In this document: piece by piece, positions 19,256 through 26,790 of the stretch
How the letters are laid out: each line of letters begins with the position of its first letter
How positions within the stretch are numbered: position 1 is the first letter of the stretch
DNA from: an uncultured Prevotellaceae bacterium
GTDB taxonomy: Bacteria; Bacteroidota; Bacteroidia; Bacteroidales; Muribaculaceae
Assembly: GCA_900316835.1 (NCBI GenBank)
Contig: ONEL01000014.1
Span: 1-50,498 of the forward strand
Direction of reading: 5' to 3'
DNA length: 50,498 bases
Position numbers and translations under genes: made by a program
The notes under the pieces: model-generated
Seen by the model: only the letters and a program-made list of their open reading frames with translations
Told to the model about the DNA's origin: nothing
Database searches by the model: none

Positions 19256-19337
19256 GCCATGCTACGCATGGAAATTAAAAAGCTTCGTGCTAAAATTCCC
19301 CTAAACATCAGATTAATCAGAAAAATCCGTAGTTTTT
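19256..19337 (+). repeat. Intergenic repeat module (GCATGGAAATTAAAAAGCTT type)
   Basis: The sequence from GCCATG through AAGCTTCGTGCTAAAATTCC and AGATTAATCAGAAAAATCCG closely matches 48254-48341 in the same orientation. Between 18658 and 19620 I see promoter and repeats but no gene. Confidence 0.75.
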
Positions 19338-19348
19338 TACCAGCAAAA

Positions 19349-19437
19349 AATCGGACTAATCTGTTTAATTTGTGGTTTTAAATCGAGAATCAGCGCCAAC
19401 AAGATAATTAGTGTAAATTCGTGCAAATTAGTGGTTA
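19349..19437 (+). repeat. Mosaic repeat: AATCTGTTTAATTTGTGGTT and TTAGTG modules
   Basis: TCGGACTAATCTGTTTAATT at 19351 is the inverse of a stretch at 21707-21736, and TTAGTGTAAATTCGTGCAAA at 19409 is the inverse of modules at 14233, 21812 and 35057. Confidence 0.7.
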
Positions 19438-19537
19438 GCTACTAACGTTTTTTTTCGCAAATCTTGATAATTAGTGGTTTATAAATCAGTATACTAAAAA
19501 TTCAGCAAATAATTGGTGTTAATCCAATCCATTAGTG

Positions 19538-19545
19538 TAACTTTG
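19538..19545 (+). promoter_or_regulatory. Probable -7 box for maf
   Basis: TAACTTTG lies 75 bases before the maf ATG. A TTG at 19513-19515 is 22 bases upstream, slightly long for the -33 element. Confidence 0.5.
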
Positions 19546-19620
19546 CGGGAATTAGTGGTAAAAAAGTATTGGGACGAGTCAAAAAATCTCACGTTTTTTA
19601 CCTTTTAAAACTTGTTACTC

Positions 19621-20214
19621 ATGCTTCTTGATAAACTTAAAAACTATAATGTGGTGCTTGCCAGCAATTCGCCACGACGCAAGGAACTGCTTGCCGACCT
19701 GGGCATCGACTTTGTGGTGCGGGTGAAGAAGGACATTGACGAGAGTTATCCTCACAGCTTGCCGGCAATGGAAATCGCCGAACACATCTCACGCAAGAAG
19801 GCAATCGCCTATAAGCAAGACATGGCACCCGGCGAGATAGTTATCACCGCCGACACGGTGGTGATACTGGGCAATGAGGTGCTGGGAAAACCAGCCAACG
19901 ATGCCGACGCAGGGCGCATGCTGGGCATGCTCTCGGGAAAGACTCACAAGGTGGTGACTGGAGTGACAATCACCACAGCCGGCGATATGCGCTCGTTTAG
20001 CGTTGTCACCAACGTGGAATTTGCCACACTCAGCGACGAGGATATCGCCTACTATGTGCAGCGATACCGCCCCCTCGACAAGGCTGGCGCCTACGGCATA
20101 CAGGAATGGATAGGCTGCATGGGGGTGCGACACATCGACGGCAGCTTCTACAACGTGATGGGACTGCCACTACACCGCCTCTACACCGAACTGGATAAAT
20201 TAATCGCCGATTGA
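19621..20214 (+). CDS. maf: Maf-like nucleoside triphosphate pyrophosphatase
   Basis: Maf/YhdE proteins hydrolyse dTTP, UTP or modified pyrimidine nucleotides to monophosphates and are thought to sanitise the nucleotide pool. The 197-residue product has the canonical N-terminal motif LASNSPRRKELLADLGI, then ADTVVILGNEVLGKP with the catalytic Asp, GKTHKVVTGV and DKAGAYGIQEW. I chose ATG 19621 rather than the in-frame TTG 9 bases upstream. Its 3' end overlaps that of the convergent ATP-grasp gene by 15 bases. Confidence 0.95.
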   Translation: MLLDKLKNYNVVLASNSPRRKELLADLGIDFVVRVKKDIDESYPHSLPAMEIAEHISRKKAIAYKQDMAPGEIVITADTVVILGNEVLGKPANDADAGRMLGMLSGKTHKVVTGVTITTAGDMRSFSVVTNVEFATLSDEDIAYYVQRYRPLDKAGAYGIQEWIGCMGVRHIDGSFYNVMGLPLHRLYTELDKLIAD

Positions 20215-21624
20215 CAAAAGGGCTCGATAGAGTGCTGTGTCGCTAGGGGTTGTAAGACACAGGGTGCCACCGCGCAAGCGACCATTCTCTATCACGGGAG
20301 CGTCGTGGCTGCGCCACGGCTCACTAGCACTGGAGCGCTGCTCAATGCAAAAAGAGCCAATACAGCCTGGAGCCACTACCCTATCGCCCAGCACACTCGT
20401 CACAGCACCCATGGTGGGACGCAAGTTAAGCTCCACACAAGGATTAAGGCGCAATGCACCCGCCGGGAATTGATGTGTCATACTCCCCCCTTCCCCCTCT
20501 ATCTTAGAGGGGGAGCAGCATTTGCTTCCAGAGCACGACAACTGCTCCTCTAAGATAGAGGAGCTGGCGCGAAGCGACTGAGGAGTATGATCACCAGCAG
20601 TTGATGCTATCATACTCCCCCCTTCCCCCTCTATCTTAGAGGGGGAGTTACCCTCGCTCCCCCCTGCTCCACTTGAGTGGGTGCTTGATGCCGATTGCGC
20701 ATCGCTATAGAGGAGCATATCCACACCCAGCCACCCGCTGTAGTGCGGTGCCACCATCTCGTCAAGCACCCGGGTGAGGGCCTCGACAACAACATCAAAT
20801 TGAGGATATAACTCAACAACGCGCTGGTGGAGGACATCCTGAGATGCCACTATGCCACTGTGGTACTGGCTGTGACTGTCGGTGCTGAAAATGGAGAATC
20901 CACGCACACTGGTCTTGCCACCACAGGCAAAGAATTCCACAGCAAGGTCCATCACCTTGTCAAAAGCCACCTCGCACAGCACCGAGCCCTGACGTTTCAA
21001 GGCTCCGTTGCACCACTGCTCCAGCTCAGGAGTCCACTTGCCAGCAGTGGCGTGGTAAATGCCTCGACCGCTGCTCGACCATGGTGTTTTGATAAAACAC
21101 CCGTCATGGCTTTCCACAAACTCCCTCACATCCTCAAGCACCGCCAGCTCCACTGGCACAGGACAAGCAAGCGGTAAATGATTACCGGCTTGGCATCGCA
21201 ATAGTTCTTGCAAGCGCAAGTGAATGTTGATGGTAAGCCTGCGATGAGAAAGACCTCGCAGGTGATATATTTCGTCTTTAGAGGGTAGTAGCTGGCGGTC
21301 GGCACCCCATTTCACAAGCCTTCGACGCAGATCTAGGCACCATCCCCATGGCATGATGCGATAGCCTGTCAAGTGGTTGAGTTCCTTGCGACCGATAGCA
21401 TGCACATCCAGCGCAAGCAAACCATTAAGCTGCTCGAGCCAGCGGGCATCGGCATCACTGTCGGTAATCAATAGCGACCCAGGCTCGGCGATGAATGCCG
21501 GAAGCACAGCTAGGTCCTCGGCCATGCGCATAGCAAATGGCGGTGCTACATAATTTATCCCACCCGTTGCCAGGGCAAGATCGTTTTGCGGATTAAATAG
21601 GTATATGTATTGTTTAGTTTGCAA
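20200..21624 (-). CDS. ATP-grasp-like protein carrying an in-frame repeat insertion
   Basis: The roughly 474-residue protein opens with 'YIYLFNPQNDLALATGG', and its middle carries ATP-grasp-like features: 'CFIKTPWSSSGRGIYHATAG' as the nucleotide-binding loop region and a late 'NPCVELNLRPTMG', where Glu and Asn would bind Mg-ATP. ATP-grasp enzymes ligate a carboxylate to an amine or thiol; the substrates here are unknown. I chose the TTG at 21624 because a TAccTTTG box (21658-21665) puts the transcript start downstream of the next in-frame TTG at 21660, and conserved-looking sequence begins right after it. About 70 residues between 'GVDMLLYSDA' and 'HQFPAGALRLNP' are encoded by palindromic repeats and look foreign. 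Confidence 0.7.
   Translation of the reverse strand: MQTKQYIYLFNPQNDLALATGGINYVAPPFAMRMAEDLAVLPAFIAEPGSLLITDSDADARWLEQLNGLLALDVHAIGRKELNHLTGYRIMPWGWCLDLRRRLVKWGADRQLLPSKDEIYHLRGLSHRRLTINIHLRLQELLRCQAGNHLPLACPVPVELAVLEDVREFVESHDGCFIKTPWSSSGRGIYHATAGKWTPELEQWCNGALKRQGSVLCEVAFDKVMDLAVEFFACGGKTSVRGFSIFSTDSHSQYHSGIVASQDVLHQRVVELYPQFDVVVEALTRVLDEMVAPHYSGWLGVDMLLYSDAQSASSTHSSGAGGSEGNSPSKIEGEGGSMIASTAGDHTPQSLRASSSILEEQLSCSGSKCCSPSKIEGEGGSMTHQFPAGALRLNPCVELNLRPTMGAVTSVLGDRVVAPGCIGSFCIEQRSSASEPWRSHDAPVIENGRLRGGTLCLTTPSDTALYRALLSIGD
20478..20590. repeat. Palindromic repeat with terminal inverted repeats, inside a gene
   Basis: The element runs from TCATACTCC to GGAGTATGA. Inside are two perfect-stem hairpins: CCCCCTCTA/TAGAGGGGG (20492-20514) and GCTCCTCTA/TAGAGGAGC (20544-20564). 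It resembles a small non-autonomous repeat and is read through in frame by the ATP-grasp gene. Confidence 0.75.
20610..20660. repeat. Partial second copy of the palindromic repeat
   Basis: TCATACTCCCCCCTTCCCCC and the following CTATCTTAGAGGGGGAG repeat the left half of the element at 20478-20590. Only 19 bases separate the two copies. Confidence 0.75.
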
Positions 21625-21657
21625 GTGTAAAAATGTGTAAGTGATATCTAGAAAATG

Positions 21658-21665
21658 CAAAGGTA
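21658..21665 (-). promoter_or_regulatory. Probable -7 box for the ATP-grasp gene
   Basis: TACCTTTG on the minus strand matches the -7 consensus. No TTTG lies at the usual distance. Its position argues that translation starts at the downstream TTG (21624). Confidence 0.45.
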
Positions 21666-21706
21666 CACATTTATTTCAACCAAAATTGGTCTTTAGTGCG
21701 AGAAAA

Positions 21707-21965
21707 AACCACAAATTAAACAGATTAGTCCGATTTGGTTGGTTTAAAAACGCAACTGATGACTGAAAACAAACTCATTATTAGCAATTGTCTGAGAAAA
21801 AGTGCCGCCCTTAGCCACTAATTTACACGAATTTACACTAATGTTAATTGTCTGTAATAAATCCCCTCTAATACACAAATCATTAGTCCGTAATTGTCTT
21901 AAAAAAACGAAACTGAATACTGATGACTGAGAACTGAAAACTCAATCTTAAGTAATTGTCTTAAA
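21707..21965 (+). repeat. Mosaic intergenic repeats between ATP-grasp gene and hsp20
   Basis: In order: ACCACAAATTAAACAGATTAG module, a short AACTGATGACTGA stretch, AGCCACTAATTTACACGAAT module, TCCCCTCTAATACACAAA module, and an AACTGAATACTGATGACTGA array ending in TTAAGTAATTGTC. Each module has relatives elsewhere in the window, joined in different orders. Confidence 0.8.
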
Positions 21966-22005
21966 AAGTGGATGGGAGGTAGCCACTCCTGCGGGTGGAA
22001 ATTGT

Positions 22006-22070
22006 GCCGTTTTGTCGGTTTTTCAATCATTAATACCGTCATTTTGTCGGTTTATACGCCATTTTGTCGG
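22006..22070 (+). promoter_or_regulatory. Three upstream activator-like repeats of hsp20
   Basis: TTTTGTCGG occurs at 22010-22018, 22042-22050 and 22062-22070, each preceded by CCG or GCC to give partly palindromic sites (CCGTTTTGTCGG, CCGTCATTTTGTCGG, GCCATTTTGTCGGC). The last ends 22 bases before the sigma-54-like promoter, a plausible location for an enhancer-binding protein. Confidence 0.6.
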
Positions 22071-22091
22071 CTTTAGTAAATATTTTGCCGC

Positions 22092-22107
22092 TGGCATTTT
22101 CTTTGCA
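22092..22107 (+). promoter_or_regulatory. Sigma-54-type -24/-12 promoter of hsp20
   Basis: TGGCATTTTCTTTGCA matches the RpoN consensus TGGCAC-N5-TTGC with GG and GC exactly 10 bases apart. No TAnnTTTG box is visible between here and the ATG. The predicted leader is about 110 bases. Confidence 0.65.
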
Positions 22108-22229
22108 ATCTATTGAAGTGAGCTCGCGAGTGAGAGCCAAGACAAGCGCAAGCTACCTGATGCTCAAAACCGCACCGCTCACAGACAAAATTAAAATTAA
22201 CAACTTAAAAAATATAGGAGATTAAAATT

Positions 22230-22667
22230 ATGTTACTAGCACGTAGAAATTCAAACTGGTTACCCGATGTTTTCAATGACTTCTTCGACACCGAATTCTT
22301 GCCAAAGGTGAACGCCAACACCACAGCACCAGCTATCAATGTAATTGAGAAGAAGGACGAGTATGACGTCGAACTCGCTGCCCCAGGCATGACCAAGGAA
22401 GATTTCAAGGTTAGCCTTGACGAGGATCACAACCTGGTTGTGGAACTCGACAAGAAAATTGAGAAGACCGAGGATGACAAGGAAAGTGGACACTACTTGC
22501 GCCGTGAGTTCTCTTACACCAAGTTCCACCAGACCCTGTTGTTGCCCGACGACGTGAATCGCGACACCATAAGCGCCACCGTCGAGAACGGCGTGCTCAA
22601 AGTTGTGCTACCCAAGCTCCAGCCACAAGAGATGAAGAAAGAGCGCACAATGATTGAGATTCAGTAA
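22230..22667 (+). CDS. Small heat shock protein, Hsp20 family
   Basis: The 145-residue protein is an ATP-independent holdase chaperone that would keep unfolding proteins soluble. It has a short N-terminal arm (MLLARRNSNWLPDVFNDFFD), an alpha-crystallin domain (about residues 30-130) with 'YDVELAAPGMTKEDFKVSLD', 'YLRREFSYTKFHQTLLLPDD' and 'ATVENGVLKVVLPK', and a C-terminal IEI motif (IEIQ) used for oligomer assembly. An AGGAG sequence lies 9 bases before the ATG, which is uncommon in this phylum. Control seems to be by sigma-54 and three upstream repeats. A terminator follows at 22793. Confidence 0.95.
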   Translation: MLLARRNSNWLPDVFNDFFDTEFLPKVNANTTAPAINVIEKKDEYDVELAAPGMTKEDFKVSLDEDHNLVVELDKKIEKTEDDKESGHYLRREFSYTKFHQTLLLPDDVNRDTISATVENGVLKVVLPKLQPQEMKKERTMIEIQ

Positions 22668-22792
22668 TGAATCACCAGCGCGAGCTTCAACTATCTTTCA
22701 CAGCAAGACTCACATAGGATATTGAAAAAAATTAATAGGTTATTAGTTTTAGGATTATTTTAGGTTAAACAATCAAGCCACCCATTTCACAG

Positions 22793-22823
22793 CCACCCAT
22801 TGTAGCGTGATTTGGGTGGTTTT
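22793..22823 (+). terminator. Terminator downstream of hsp20
   Basis: CCACCCA pairs with TGGGTGG and is followed by TTTT. It closes the hsp20 transcript before the next promoter at 22836. Confidence 0.75.
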
Positions 22824-22835
22824 AATGTGCCTAGT

Positions 22836-22867
22836 GTTGCATGGTTGGCGAAAAATATATATCTTTG
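22836..22867 (+). promoter_or_regulatory. Promoter of the small membrane-anchored protein gene
   Basis: GTTG (22836-22839) and TATCTTTG (22860-22867) are 20 bases apart, 27 bases before the ATG. Confidence 0.75.
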
Positions 22868-22893
22868 TGAGCTAAATAGTAACACAACCCACA

Positions 22894-23295
22894 ATGAAGA
22901 ATATCAAGAAGAAAGTAAAAATAACACTGCTAGTAATTGTCTTGCTCGCCGGAGGCGTGGCTGTGGCAATGTCGATGACTAACCCCACCAATGGCGATCA
23001 CCTGAGTGTTATTTCTGATTACTTGAACAGCTACGACTGGTCGCAAGTAGAACTCACCGAGGAGCAGCAAGCTCAATACACCGCTTTCATGAGCTCGGGT
23101 GCCAATGCCAATATCATGGACAAGGAGGTGAGACCGTCATTCCAAGTGAGAGACTACGGATTGTGGTCGGTGGGTACACTCAAGGGTAAAGATGTGACCC
23201 TGGGCATGTTCAACAAGGTGGTTATCATCGACGGCGAGGAAATTCCCAAGATTCTTATTGAGCAAACCAGCACCCCCGAGGAGGAGAAGAAGTAG
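22894..23295 (+). CDS. Small membrane-anchored protein of unknown function (DUF4359-like?)
   Basis: The 133-residue product has a basic start and one hydrophobic segment (residues 10-27, ITLLVIVLLAGGVAVAMS) that is a signal anchor or signal peptide, so most of it lies outside the inner membrane. 'MTNPTNGDHLSVISDYL' right after the segment and 'FQVRDYGLWSVGTLKGKDVT' later recall DUF4359 proteins, but I am not sure of that match. It has its own promoter and precedes the YiiX-like gene by 41 bases, so the two may be one operon. It ends with TAG. Confidence 0.6.
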   Translation: MKNIKKKVKITLLVIVLLAGGVAVAMSMTNPTNGDHLSVISDYLNSYDWSQVELTEEQQAQYTAFMSSGANANIMDKEVRPSFQVRDYGLWSVGTLKGKDVTLGMFNKVVIIDGEEIPKILIEQTSTPEEEKK

Positions 23296-23336
23296 CTAAC
23301 CTCGCGATGAGCTCGCCCTAGGCTTGTGCAGTGGTC

Positions 23337-23975
23337 ATGAGCATTCACAACATCAACAACATGCTAACAGCGGTCGCGGTAGTGATTATCGCGATGGCTT
23401 TGTCGTCGTGCATGCGCGACAACGACCACGACGGCACAGTGCGCAACGACCTGCCACTGGAGCAGTTGCGTGACGGCGACCTTCTCTTTCGTTGCGGAAT
23501 AGGTACACAGAGCCAAGTGGTAACAAAGCTTGACACCGCCGACGGCACTTACTCACACGTGGGCATTGCGGTTTTTGACCATGGCAAGTGGCGTGTGGTG
23601 CACGCGGTGCCAGGTGAGAGCAACGATGGTGTGGACCGCGTGAAAGTGGATGCCGTCGACACATTTTTCATGACCAGTCGCGCCGTGCATGGCGCAGCAA
23701 TGCGCATGCCTTGCTCCCCGGCGGCAGCTCGCATCGCTACTCACCGAGCCCTAGAATTAGCCCGGCAGGGCATTCCTTTCGATAGTCATTATAACTGGAG
23801 CAACCACAATGAGCTGTATTGCACCGAGCTTGTTCAGCTAGCCTACGAGAAAGCCGGCATTGACCTGGCTCAAGGACGCTCTACCAGCATCGCCCTCCCC
23901 TTTCATCATGGAAACATCGTGTTTCCCAGCGACATCGCTCGCAACGACTCGCTGCAATTAGTTTTCAAATTCTGA
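23337..23975 (+). CDS. YiiX/YebB-like papain-fold hydrolase, probable lipoprotein
   Basis: This 212-residue protein fits the YiiX-like NlpC/P60 superfamily of permuted papain-fold cysteine hydrolases, which act on amide bonds in peptides, peptidoglycan or lipids. It has a hydrophobic start ending in a possible lipobox (ALSSC), 'LRDGDLLFRCG' and 'YSHVGIAVFDHGKWRVVHAV' (His of the catalytic pair), and 'HNELYCTELVQLAYEKAGID' (Cys). The permuted order, His before Cys, is typical of the group. I chose ATG 23337 over the GTG two codons earlier. The substrate is unknown. Confidence 0.85.
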   Translation: MSIHNINNMLTAVAVVIIAMALSSCMRDNDHDGTVRNDLPLEQLRDGDLLFRCGIGTQSQVVTKLDTADGTYSHVGIAVFDHGKWRVVHAVPGESNDGVDRVKVDAVDTFFMTSRAVHGAAMRMPCSPAAARIATHRALELARQGIPFDSHYNWSNHNELYCTELVQLAYEKAGIDLAQGRSTSIALPFHHGNIVFPSDIARNDSLQLVFKF

Positions 23976-24049
23976 ACCCCTGAAATCATTGACTAAACAC
24001 ACCCGACGGCTCTTTTAGATTTATTTATAAAATATAAAACTACTTTTAG

Positions 24050-24080
24050 TTTGCCGTGTGTGTTTTATTGCGTAACTTTG
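24050..24080 (+). promoter_or_regulatory. Promoter of mdh
   Basis: TTTG (24050-24053) and TAACTTTG (24073-24080) are 19 bases apart, giving a leader of about 57 bases. Confidence 0.8.
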
Positions 24081-24144
24081 TGGGTGAAATCACAAGATTG
24101 CGAAAGAAACATCTTATTATCAATTATTTAAATAAAATTTAGTT

Positions 24145-25137
24145 ATGGCTTTTTTAACTAATGACAAACTTACAATCGTCGGCGCTGCCGGTATGATTGG
24201 TTCAAACATGGTACAAACCGCCCTCATGATGGGCTTGACAAGTGACATCTGCCTCTACGACGTGTTCTCACCCGAGGGCGTTGCCGAGGAGATGCGACAG
24301 AGTGGATTTGGTGATGTGAAAATCACCGCTACCACCGATGCAAAAGAAGCATTTACCAATGCTAAATATATCATCTCGAGCGGTGGTGCCCCCCGCAAGG
24401 CTGGCATGACCCGCGAGGACCTGCTCAAGGGCAACTGCGAGATCGCACGTGGCCTGGGCGAGAACATCAAGCAATATTGCCCCGACGTGAAGCACGTGGT
24501 GATTATCTTCAACCCCGCCGACCTCACCGGTCTTGTAACCCTGCTTTATAGCGGATTGAAACCCAACCAAGTTACTACTCTTGCAGGTCTTGACAGCACA
24601 CGCCTGCAGAGCGCTCTTGCCAAGAAGTTTAACGTAATGCAAAGCGAGGTTACCGGTTGCGCTACCTATGGTGGTCATGGAGAGCAAATGGCAGTGTTTG
24701 GCTCGCACGTGAAAATCGACGGCAAGCCATTGACCGACATAATTGGTACTCCAGAGTTCCCCGCCGAGGAGTGGGAGCAGATGAAGCTCGACGTAACCAA
24801 GGGTGGCGCCAAGATTATCGAACTGCGCGGCCGCAGCTCATTCCAGAGCCCTGCCTATCTCTCGGTAGAGATGATTCGCTCGGTGATGGGCGGCGAGAAA
24901 TTCCGCTGGCCAGCCGGCACCTATGTAAAGAATGGCAAGTACAACAACATCATGATGGCAATGGACACCACTCTCGACGAGAACGGATGCACCTTCCAGG
25001 TACCACAGGGTACTCCCGAGGAGAATGCTAAACTCGATGCCAGCTACGAGCACCTGTGCCACATGCGCGACGAGCTTGTTACTCTCGACATCGTTCCTCC
25101 CATCAGCGAGTGGAACAAAGTTAACCCCAACTTGTAA
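24145..25137 (+). CDS. mdh: Malate dehydrogenase
   Basis: The 330-residue enzyme would interconvert malate and oxaloacetate with NAD, supporting the fumarate-reducing branch common in Bacteroidales. It has an N-terminal Rossmann motif GAAGMIG (residues 13-19), the segment 'SSGGAPRKAGMTREDLLKGN' that carries the substrate-binding Arg residues, 'VVIIFNPADL', and 'YGGHGEQMAVFGS' with the catalytic His. This form, longer than the E. coli enzyme and with an unusual Phe in 'IIFNPAD' instead of the common VVTNPVD, looks like the lactate/malate dehydrogenase-like group of Bacteroidetes. It is monocistronic, with a promoter and a strong terminator. Confidence 0.93.
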   Translation: MAFLTNDKLTIVGAAGMIGSNMVQTALMMGLTSDICLYDVFSPEGVAEEMRQSGFGDVKITATTDAKEAFTNAKYIISSGGAPRKAGMTREDLLKGNCEIARGLGENIKQYCPDVKHVVIIFNPADLTGLVTLLYSGLKPNQVTTLAGLDSTRLQSALAKKFNVMQSEVTGCATYGGHGEQMAVFGSHVKIDGKPLTDIIGTPEFPAEEWEQMKLDVTKGGAKIIELRGRSSFQSPAYLSVEMIRSVMGGEKFRWPAGTYVKNGKYNNIMMAMDTTLDENGCTFQVPQGTPEENAKLDASYEHLCHMRDELVTLDIVPPISEWNKVNPNL

Positions 25138-25160
25138 TCAACACACACCCTAAATTATAA

Positions 25161-25210
25161 AGGACCGCACAAAGAGCTCTTCACCACTGAGGAGAGACTT
25201 GTGCGGTCCT
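25161..25210 (+). terminator. Terminator of mdh
   Basis: AGGACCGCACAA pairs with TTGTGCGGTCCT around a 26-base loop that itself contains a small stem (GAGCTCTTC/GAGGAGAG). A short T-rich stretch follows. Confidence 0.75.
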
Positions 25211-25234
25211 TCGCATTAAACACCTCTTGCTATC

Positions 25235-26659
25235 ATGAAATCATTAAGACTCACAATCATCGCCTTGCTCATGGCAGTGAGCGGCATGGCAACAGCCCAA
25301 GCACAAAAGGTACAGCCCTATCTCAGCGTTGACCAGTTGCCTAACATCATCAAGTGCCTACCGGCTCCTCCCGACACAACCAGCGAACTCTTTGCACACG
25401 ACGTGATGCGCTACTACTAGGGCAAGGAACAGCGCAACAACCCCGAGCGAGCCGCTATGGCCCGACGCGACGCCAAGGAAGGCATGGAAGCGCTGCTCGA
25501 CGTGTTCAGCGAGCCCTTTGGAACACACATCTCCAAGACCGAGACTCCCGAGACATGGAAACTACTGGAAACCAGCATCAAGACCACCAACCAAATTCGT
25601 GTAGCACCTAAGAAGTACTACATGCGCAAGCGCCCCTTCGTGCGCTTCAATGAGCACCTGTTCACTCATGGCGCCGAGGAGAATGAAGAAGAACTGGGAC
25701 GCGAGGGCTCTTACCCCTCGGGCCACACCGCACGCGGTTGGGCATGCGCCTTGCTGCTCTCCGAACTCAATCCCGCCAAGGCCGACACGCTCTTCGCTCG
25801 CGCCTATCAGTATGGTGAAAGTCGCGTGATTGTGGGTGCTCACTGGCAGAGCGACGTGGATGCCGGACGCCTGGTTGCCAGCATTGGCTACTCACAACTT
25901 CACAACAGCCCTGAGTTCTGCGAGCAAATGGCACTCGCCAAGGCCGAGCTCAAGCGCCTGAAAGTTACATCTGTCGCCACAACTCCATCAGTCAACCCTA
26001 GCGACAACCGTGGCTTTGTGCGTATTGCTGACGTCATCCCCGACGCCATCCTTGAGATAAGGTATCACACCACCTACAACTTTGTGGGCGCGCGCATAGA
26101 CGGCTATCAAGCCCCCATAACCATGCTCACACGCGAGGCAGCTACAGCGCTCAAAGCTGTGAGCGACGAGCTTAAGGCACAAGGCTATCGCCTAAAGATC
26201 TACGACGCCTATCGCCCACAATGCGCCGTCGACCACTTCATGCGCTGGGCACAGAACCTCAACGCCACCGAGATGAAACCCTATTTCTATCCCGAGCTTA
26301 ACAAGGACGTGCTCATCCCCGACTACGTTGCCCGCAAGAGCGGTCACACCCGTGGTTCTACAGTGGATCTCACACTCTTTGACATGCGCACCGAGAAAGA
26401 AGTCGACATGGGTGGAACATTCGACTGGTTTGGCGTTGAGAGCCATCCCGACTTTGGTGGCAACCCAGTCACAGGCAAGTACAACGGACGCAAGTCGCCA
26501 GCTGGTCGTTCCATCACTAAGCAGCAGTTCGAGAACCGCATGATACTGCGACGCGCCATGATGCGCCACGATTTCAAGCCTCTCGACACCGAGTGGTGGC
26601 ACTTCACCTTAGAAAACGAGCCCTATCCCAGCACCTACTTCACATTTCCATTAAAGTAA
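25235..26659 (+). pseudogene. PAP2 phosphatase-VanX dipeptidase fusion, interrupted by one in-frame TAG
   Basis: Read through codon 62 (TAG, 25418-25420), the frame gives a 475-codon gene. It has a signal peptide (MKSLRLTIIALLMAVSGMAT), a class A acid phosphatase/PAP2 domain with KX6RP (residues 126-134), PSGHT (161-165) and SRX5HX3D (SRVIVGAHWQSD), then a D-Ala-D-Ala dipeptidase domain of the VanX/DdpX type with SGHTRGSTVDL and EWWHF carrying zinc ligands and the catalytic Glu. The intact protein would act in the periplasm on phosphate esters or lipid pyrophosphates and on D-alanyl-D-alanine. The stop sits in 'RYY*GKEQR', where related phosphatases have a Trp or Gln. Restart at ATG 25457 would remove the signal peptide. 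All other motifs are intact, so the mutation is recent or a sequencing error. Confidence 0.85.
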
Positions 26660-26717
26660 TGCGATTATATAACCCAAATCGGTTAACATGATAATGGCAA
26701 TTTAGCCAAAATGTAGC

Positions 26718-26754
26718 GAACCCAAAAAGTTTTTTTATCTAACTTTTTGGGTTC
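26718..26754. terminator. Bidirectional terminator between converging genes
   Basis: GAACCCAAAAAGT pairs perfectly with ACTTTTTGGGTTC around an 11-base loop. It serves the phosphatase-dipeptidase gene on one side and the efflux operon on the other. Confidence 0.75.
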
Positions 26755-26790
26755 ACTTTATCTTGAAAAAATCTCCGCTCGATGGCTAAT

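Noticed and set aside
25235..25420. A separate 61-codon gene before the phosphatase gene
   Set aside because: Its frame and sequence continue directly into the phosphatase domain after a single TAG; it is the N-terminus of the broken gene.
25418..25420. Recoding of TAG to an amino acid
   Set aside because: Several genes in the window end with TAG, and no other in-frame TAG is seen inside conserved domains.
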